DNA of 64,000 nucleotides, taken from positions 372,001 to 436,000 of the forward strand of contig JBAOKB010000048.1 of assembly GCA_037044905.1 (NCBI GenBank), read 5' to 3'. This DNA comes from Hortaea werneckii. Lineage: Eukaryota > Ascomycota > Dothideomycetes > Mycosphaerellales > Teratosphaeriaceae. A program made the translations under genes and the position numbers. The notes beneath the pieces are model-generated. The model saw nothing but the letters and a program-made list of their open reading frames with translations. It was not told the origin of the DNA and did not search any database. The stretch's first letter is position 1. Each line of letters begins with the position of its first letter. This document shows positions 57,745 through 64,000 of this stretch, piece after piece.

Positions 57745-58577
57745 TCAGCCTGGCGCAAGCATCGACCTAACCCGTTCAATCCTCTTATGTGCCGCCTCAA
57801 GCTTCTCAAGACGTCTGCTCCGATCAATCTCCCTCTGCTCGAGAATCTGGAGCCGTTCTTTCAACCACGCGTTCTCTCGCAGTAGCGCAGCGTCGCCCTG
57901 CACACTAGTATTCGTCTCCGTCTTCTGTTTCTCCAATTCCTCTAGCCGCTCTTGCAACGTGGCATTCTGCTTCCTTTCCGTAGCCACCATTTCATTTGCC
58001 TGTTGAAACAAGCTCTCACTCAACTCCTCAATCTCGGCATTGACCTCTTTGACTTTCTGCTCTGCGGCTATCCGTCCCGTCTGCTCCTTCACCAGCGTGG
58101 CTTCTAATTCCTTCTCTCGCGGGGAGCTCATAGTGCCGGTCGGTGCAAGGGGCGACGCTTTCCGGGAGTGCATGAAGCTGCCAAACCGCGAGATGCCGGG
58201 GGTAGCGGCCTGCGCTTTCCCCTCGCCAGACTCGTTCGCGGTCTCAGCGGCGGCATTGTTATTGCGACGTTGCTCTTGTCGGAGCTTGGCTTCCAGGACA
58301 CGGATCTCGTTCTCGTAGTCGGCGAACTTCTGCGCTGCGCGAGGCGGTCAGCCTAACAACTCGAGAGCAGCTTGCTATGCATGAAGGGGGATCACGAGCA
58401 GGTCGACGAGCAACCAGCTATCAAATGAGACGTACAGGCTCCGTTCGCTCGGTCCGCCAACTCCCTAACCTCCTCCTCGAGCTGTCTGACCTTGGCCGCG
58501 TCGCCCATGGAGCCCACGCTCAGCCCCGAGTCGTGCGGGATGTGGGCTCCATTCGTCTCCCCATAATGCTGGTCCAT
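57745..58577 (-). CDS. Short Sec2/Rabin-type Rab GEF domain protein
   Basis: This has the Sec2p domain, a long parallel coiled coil that acts as nucleotide exchange factor for the exocytic Rab Sec4/Rab8. The domain is seen at REKELEATLVKEQTGRIAAEQKVKEVNAEIEELSESLFQQANEMVATERK, matching the family's SLFEEAN-MV core. Exon 1 (58577-58436) encodes MDQHYGETNGAH and a first coiled coil (KVRQLEEEVRELADRA). The intron at 58335-58435 (101 nt) joins to QKFADYENEIRVLEAKLRQEQ. Total length is 243 residues, well short of yeast Sec2 (about 760), so the C-terminal Ypt31/exocyst-binding region is absent. No continuation is visible past the stop. Confidence 0.82.
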
Positions 58578-60915
58578 CCCGGCAGCAGGTTACATCAATG
58601 CGACTGTAGTTGGGTAGGTAATCTACTAGCCACCACTACTGACATCCGTGCTGCTGGAGATGCACGTACACGAATTTGGTCCTGGAGCACCTTATATAAT
58701 AAGCGCGGAGCGCGGGGGTTGCCTGGAATCCGCTCCAGGTTTCCTGGAGTAAACAGATGAGGGCTTGGCTGGAATGGAGATTCCGTTTCAATTGCCAATC
58801 TCACAACATGAATTCCGCAATCACTCGTCTCCCTCGCCGATTCAAATTCACCACCGTCGGCATCTTGCACACCAAGGTCCGATGCTACAGACTCTTAGGC
58901 GACCCTTGTTAGGGCTGAAAAGGGTCTTCCGTGATGCGCACCTGGCGGACTCGGCCTTGAACCCGACGACCCTGCGCTTGAAGACGGCAGATCTTACCCT
59001 CAGCCTTTTTTGGTTGCCGGACGCCTTGCAAAGTTAAGAAGAAGCACGTGCTAGCGGGTGCACCATCGGCTGCCATGATGCAGGTACTCGACCGTTTTGC
59101 TCTTGCATGCCGACACAGTTACGTTCTGACTGCGTCAACGAGGAACATCAGACAGTATACCTGTAGACCTTTGTGATGGACATGGCGGCAGCGGTATGAC
59201 GTACAATTCGTCAAGCCGGCAGGACATCACGGCTAATCGCGTGGCCCGTCATAACAAGGCAATTGATGAGGAGAAGACGGGTTTCGAGTTAATTGAGAAC
59301 TATGCGTAGGTTTCCAGGATTTGATCGCGTGCGTGAGGAGCTGCCATGTAGGGACGAAACCGACCGCAAGAATCAAAGGAGTCGTAGGCCGCCCTTCGCT
59401 ATAGTCACAGCATCGTCGATGACCGATGATGTACTTTGCGAGGCTTTACCTTTACGCAATGTCCTCTACAATGAGTTCCTATGATGTAGCCTGTCTGCCA
59501 ACCTATTGTGATGGGATGCCGGCCCTTACAAGACAGCATGCTGGCACTGCAGAGGCTGTAAACACTTTGATAGAGGCTCGGCCTGCCAGAACAGACTAGG
59601 ACCGAGGTCGATGAAATTTTCTTTGCGCACATCTTCATCTGCCGGTGAGAAGGATTGTGCACAGCACGCGACGTGCGCGCCTCGAAACATTGGGTGGGCT
59701 GAGAGAGCTGAGAGCCAGCTTATCTCCTACCTCCTACTCCCGTAAGAGTGGTACACGCTTTGCAAGTGCCTAGATAGTCTGGTTGTCAAGCCACTCGAAA
59801 CCAGCTAGAGGCAGAGTTTGACAGTCACGTGTCGTCATTGAACCAATAGTCGAAATGGAGGCCTATGGCGACGTGGAGATACCTCCTACTATGTAGTCAA
59901 GCGTCGACTTGGCATTGACCGCTTTGGCGTTTACCCGTGCCGACAGCCACCCTGCAAGCAGATCAAAGGTTAAATCGCTAGGCGTTGGCCGTCATAGCTA
60001 CATGGTCTGATCATACACGTCAGTTAATGGGGCGCAGGCTAGGTGGGTTTTGGTTGAAGGTGGCGATGCCAGTGACATTTGACGATGTCCCGACGGTGCC
60101 CATGGCGGGATGGGAAGGGAAGAGGACGATCGGATCGGGGTGTGCGGCGGTCGACAGAAAAAAAATCGGGATGCCGAATCGGTCGGCAACCCTTGACCGA
60201 GTGCCGAGTAGTTAGGGCTGAGCATGAAAGGTGGACGGTGATTTGATGGAAGCAAACGAAAGTTTTTCACCCACGCGCGGGCATGGCTCGGGTATGTTCT
60301 CCCACCTGGGCATTATCGATCCGATCGGTTGCCGCAGAGTACGGGCCGAAGAAGCGTGCCCACTTTTGAGCCTGCCCGGCAGCCAACCGAGTGTCGCCCG
60401 GCTTGTACGGAGCTGCACCCGCACCTGGCGCTCCACCTGCATTTCGTGCACGCTGTGAGGAAGACTTGCTAGTCTGGACGAGAAGATACCACGCAAGCTG
60501 TGTTCGAACCAACCCGAAGGAAACGGAAGCGGCGTGAGCGGGAGAAGGAATCTGCAACCTTACCTCACATTCGCGGGGCAAACTTCCAGGAGCCATTGAC
60601 CTCACTCTGACCATTTGCCACTCCACCTACACATAGAACTGCTCTGCTCAGGTGCACCATTGCTAGTCCAGACACCTACCACAGCATCTGCCCAGCCCAC
60701 ACAAACATACCAAAATTCAATAGAGGCTGCACCGAGGCTTTTAGGCCTCCAAACCGCATCGCGAAGCCCCAGACCGTCTCAGCGAGGGGATCCCAGCCGT
60801 CCCAGCAGAAGGGGGCGTTTACCACCACTACCACGGTCGACATCGGTCGACAGCGCCAGTAAGAAGCCATATCCGGACAAGAGCGAGGATACATTGGGTC
60901 AGTCGAGACGTCAGT
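58578..60915. other. Gene-poor intergenic region
   Basis: This 2.3-kb interval is the shared upstream region of the SEC2-like gene (-) and the bZIP gene (+). ORFs up to ~120 codons overlap on both strands without domain features. The last ~300 bp before 60916 are C/A-rich and probably 5' UTR. Long upstream regions are common for regulatory genes. Confidence 0.45.
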
Positions 60916-62195
60916 ATGGCCGCACAACTACCACAGAGCCCGGACGCCTCCGGTTTCCAGCCGCCATCCTTTGGTGACCCTGCCTTCGAACCTCAAGCCG
61001 GCTTCGACTTTGAAGATTGTAATGACGATTCGCTGCGTAATATGGAAAACAACTTCGCTTCCATGAGTGGATTCGACGGATACGACGACATAATGGGCGA
61101 TGGAAGGTAAGTAGCGCCTGCGCACGGGCAGGCTCATTCGCGATAAAGAGGACAGCAACTGACAGTGTGTGTTCCAGTCACAATGCCTTCGCCGCGCCGG
61201 ATGCTTCATTGCCTGATGCGACAAACTCATTCCTGCAAGGCATCGCGTCCTCCAACGCGGGACCAGCCAACGCTTCGCACGGCGCACAGGGCGCAAACGA
61301 CCATCCGCAGCTGAACCCGTTCAGCCTCTCGGCACATAACATTCCCCAAGCAGAAGCCTTTCAAAACGGCATCATCCAAAAGCGAGGTGAAAGTGTTACC
61401 CAGCAGTTCGGACAGATAACACCGCCAGATGACATCGTGCCGGCTGTACCAACCGGTCGCAAGTCGAGCGCCTCGTCGCAAGGGTTGTCCACGCCCAAGA
61501 TGGACAAGTCGCAAAGAGCAAGGAATGCAGCAATACAGAGGCACGCGAAGTCGAAAAAGCTTCGTGAAGCAGCTTTGCGCAAAGACAGCGCGGATCCAGA
61601 TGCTGAGGGTAGCGACGACGACGACGTCGAGGACAAGCGCGAGAAGTATCGCGAGAAGAACCGTGTCGCGGCGGCCAAGTGTCGAGCGAAGAAGAAGGAG
61701 AATGTCGATGACCTAGAGGACCGTCACCGCGAGTTGTCGGCCAACAACAACTTCATGAAGCGCCAGGAGCGAGAGCTGCGCAACCACCTGACGCAGCTGC
61801 GCACGCTGGCGCTCCAACATAACAAAGAGTCGTGCCAGTGTTCCAACCTGCACAACTACAACACGCGTAAGGCCAGCGAGGTTGCAGGTGGTTGGGGACA
61901 GCACCGGCCATCGCCATCTGAAATGGAGCCCTCCATCAACGTGTCCAACCCTGGTCCATTTGACATGATGGGTAGACATCATTCCATGATCAATGTGCCA
62001 GCATCACAACGGATGCCGATGCCAGCACGCCCGCAGTCCTTCGCGTCACCTTCCAACTACGCTTTCGCCTCGGTGACAACGCAGCAGTCGATGCAAGACG
62101 CGATGCACGCGACCGCGGCAGCCGATGATATGGGCTCACATCCCTTCTCCAACTATCTCCAAAGCTCGCCTGGCGGCCGGGCAGGGTTTTCATAA
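60916..62195 (+). CDS. ATF/CREB-type bZIP transcription factor
   Basis: This is a nuclear DNA-binding factor. Exon 1 (60916-61106) encodes an acidic N-terminus (FDFEDCNDDSLRNMENNF). The intron at 61107-61177 (71 nt) joins GDGS to HNAFAAPD. The bZIP lies at about residues 215-275: basic region KYREKNRVAAAKCRAKKKE and a leucine zipper with L/N heptads (LEDRHRELSANNNFMKRQERELRNHLTQL). The N-x2-A-A-x-C/S-R core is the CRE-binding ATF/CREB type. A flanking CQCSNLHNYN segment and a Met/Pro/Ser-rich C-terminus complete 402 residues. The Aft1/Atf1 stress domains typical of AtfA are not visible, so it is probably another member of the group. No frame break. Confidence 0.9.
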
Positions 62196-64000
62196 AACAT
62201 GGGTTTCTTTCGGTAGGCTTCTATGACGACCAATGCTTTAGCGAAGGCGTTTAAAGGCGTTCGTTCGAGAAGCGGCCAGTTCAAGGGTAACGGACGGCCA
62301 GCTACGAGGCAATGAAGTGGTGTTTTCCAGATTGATGGGTATGGTTCGGGCGGGTATGTGATTTTTTTCGGACCGGCGTTTTTGTGATGGGAGGGTCTTT
62401 TCATCAAAGGCTTGGTGTCGTTTTGTAGGATTGGTATTCTCGGGCTGGTATCAGACCATGGGTTATTTCGAATTTTATCCGAAAAGCTTCCTCGGTGTGG
62501 TTGAAGTGGCGTGATATCCAGACTTGTCTCGAGTCGGAGGGTGGCAATCGCATAAGCAATCTGATTTGTTAATCCTTATGTCCAGAATCAGTCCATTCGT
62601 CCAGTATGGCCAGGAGTGTGATGCGATCGCGGTGAGTTGCCGGGTAGCATGAAATGCTAAATGATATGTTGTTTGGTTCCAAATTCGTATATCTGGGACT
62701 GGCCACGATCTATATCATCTTCGAGGTCTTCTGCACCTCAGTCTAGACTCCCTTCAAAAATACCTTATTGGCGGGAAGTCGGTGCGCTGCGTGTCAGCCT
62801 CCAAGCCTCCAGTGTCTAGCCCGGCTGACCAGGTCCATGGTCCAGAATTCCGCTCGTTGAGTAGGCATTGTACAGCCTTGGAATGTCAAGCCATAGAATA
62901 GTGGTGCCTAGGTGGTATGAGAAAGCATATGGTAACATGCACAGAGCCAAGACGGTGGGCAGGAAAGCAGGCCATGCAATGCTCTCTCAGCATCGGCCTG
63001 CGGAGCATATGATAACCTCACGGCATGGTGTATTAGTAGCATGAGGAGTTATCGGCCCTTTGGTGATGGTCAAGCTTGGGTAAGGGTTGGTTGTCCGTCG
63101 TGGTCCAGGACTGGCCGTGAGGCCATGGTGTCGTCCGGGCAAGTCGCTCATCGTGGCCCTGCACTTGTCCAGTAGGATTCAAACGACATGCTTCCTTTGT
63201 AGCCGTTCCATCCGTTTGGGTGTTTACTTGATGTTCATGATGGTTTTCTTGGCGTCAAGCGGACGAGGCTGGCGCTGCAGGTTCGTCGTCGCATGCACAG
63301 AGGCCCATCTTGCGCCCGACAAAGCAAACCGCGCACGCTGAATCCAACGGGCGCATCGACGTTCGCGTACAACAAACAGATCCAGTTCGAAGTGATGTCC
63401 GAACGTTATATGGCCAGATCCAGAGGAGATGTCCGTGGTTAGAGAACGGCAGGTGTGTTGACTGAGGGGAAAGCGGAAACAGTATCGATTAGGCAGATTC
63501 AGCAGGTGGTAGCGTCACGATTTTGCAACAAGTCCCTTATGATTTGGCAGGGCCGCGAAAGTCCCGGGTAGACCCGTGAAGCCCAGCTCGATCGCGAGCG
63601 GCGACGGAGGTACACATTGCTCCCCGACAAGCCCGCCTCATCATACAACAAACTCTTCGGGCTTCGTACCTCGTGTGTACCGGCCACGCCCGCTGGAGCT
63701 GCTCGTCAATTCACATCAACATCGGAAATGCGAGACTACACTTGTACACAGTGTCACTTGTGTCCTTCACTGTCTCTGCTGTACTCCCAATGCACTGCTA
63801 GGAACCTCTCATGTGCTAGACAATCCTGCCGCTCGGCAAGAATAAGTTGCGCACTCATGATGCTCAGCGGCATCAGAGACCCCGTCAGCTGCGAGTGTGT
63901 CTGATGCAGTGCTCACGTCATGAACGCCTTGCATGGCACAGTGTGTGCAAGGAAGCGAATGCCGCTACAACCCATACGTTGCCTCGATTGCCTCCCATGG
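62196..64000. other. Gene-poor region at the window end
   Basis: This 1.8 kb downstream of the bZIP gene contains only short ORFs (maximum ~95 codons) without protein-like character. No tRNA, rRNA or repeat is recognised. A gene may begin beyond the window edge. Confidence 0.45.

Noticed and set aside
58765..59037. A 90-codon + strand ORF upstream of the SEC2-like gene
   Set aside because: It has no recognisable domain, overlaps other open frames, and lies in what is probably promoter DNA.

Overview
The window is nuclear DNA of a filamentous ascomycete (Pezizomycotina). A dothideomycete such as a Capnodiales/Mycosphaerellales relative is my best guess, but that rank is inference. The reasons are: short GT-AG introns (mostly 53-101 nt), about one gene per 2.5 kb on both strands, a lone dispersed 5S rRNA gene, fungal forms of DCP2, BRE2, NHA1 and SEC2, a secreted GH92 mannosidase, and a C2H2-ankyrin protein of a kind that expands in these fungi. 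I find 25 protein genes and one 5S rRNA gene. I see no transposon, CRISPR array, tRNA or virus-derived sequence.

Layout. 1-6 kb: 3' part of a disordered protein, PTM1-like GOST membrane protein (-), DUF4112 protein (+). 6-14 kb: TOM40 (-), a kinase-only 6-phosphofructo-2-kinase (+), glyoxalase II (+), a GTPBP1-type GTPase (+). 14-20 kb: decapping enzyme DCP2 (-) divergent from a DNAJC17-like J protein (+). 20-22 kb: gene-poor, with 5S rRNA. 22-31 kb: UTP8 (-) divergent from a YML020W-like hydrolase (+), then a C2H2-ankyrin protein (+). 31-37 kb: GH92 mannosidase (-) divergent from an SDR (+), which converges on IBA57 (-). 37-46 kb: Na+/H+ antiporter (-) divergent from CTU2 (+), then ENP1/bystin (-) divergent from BRE2 (+). 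48-56 kb: class II aldolase (-) divergent from PRP19 (+), a SIM-rich RING-like protein (+), HACD/PHS1 (+). 57-64 kb: SEC2-like Rab exchange factor (-), ATF/CREB-type bZIP factor (+), and long stretches without genes.

The genes are mostly housekeeping: RNA turnover and splicing (DCP2, PRP19, DNAJC17), ribosome biogenesis (UTP8, ENP1, 5S), tRNA thiolation (CTU2), mitochondrial import and Fe-S assembly (TOM40, IBA57), glycolytic control (PFK26-like, aldolase, glyoxalase II) and chromatin (BRE2). They do not form a pathway cluster. Many are arranged head to head and share 0.3-1.1 kb promoters.

The main property of this sequence is technical. About 32 single-base indels, mostly lost bases in short homopolymers, break the frames of 16 otherwise intact conserved genes, in the manner of an unpolished long-read assembly. 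CDS coordinates below span the whole gene and state where the frame breaks. The most interesting biology is in DCP2: a disordered tail with about eight LLxLF-type helical leucine motifs, one of them interrupted by an in-frame amber codon.
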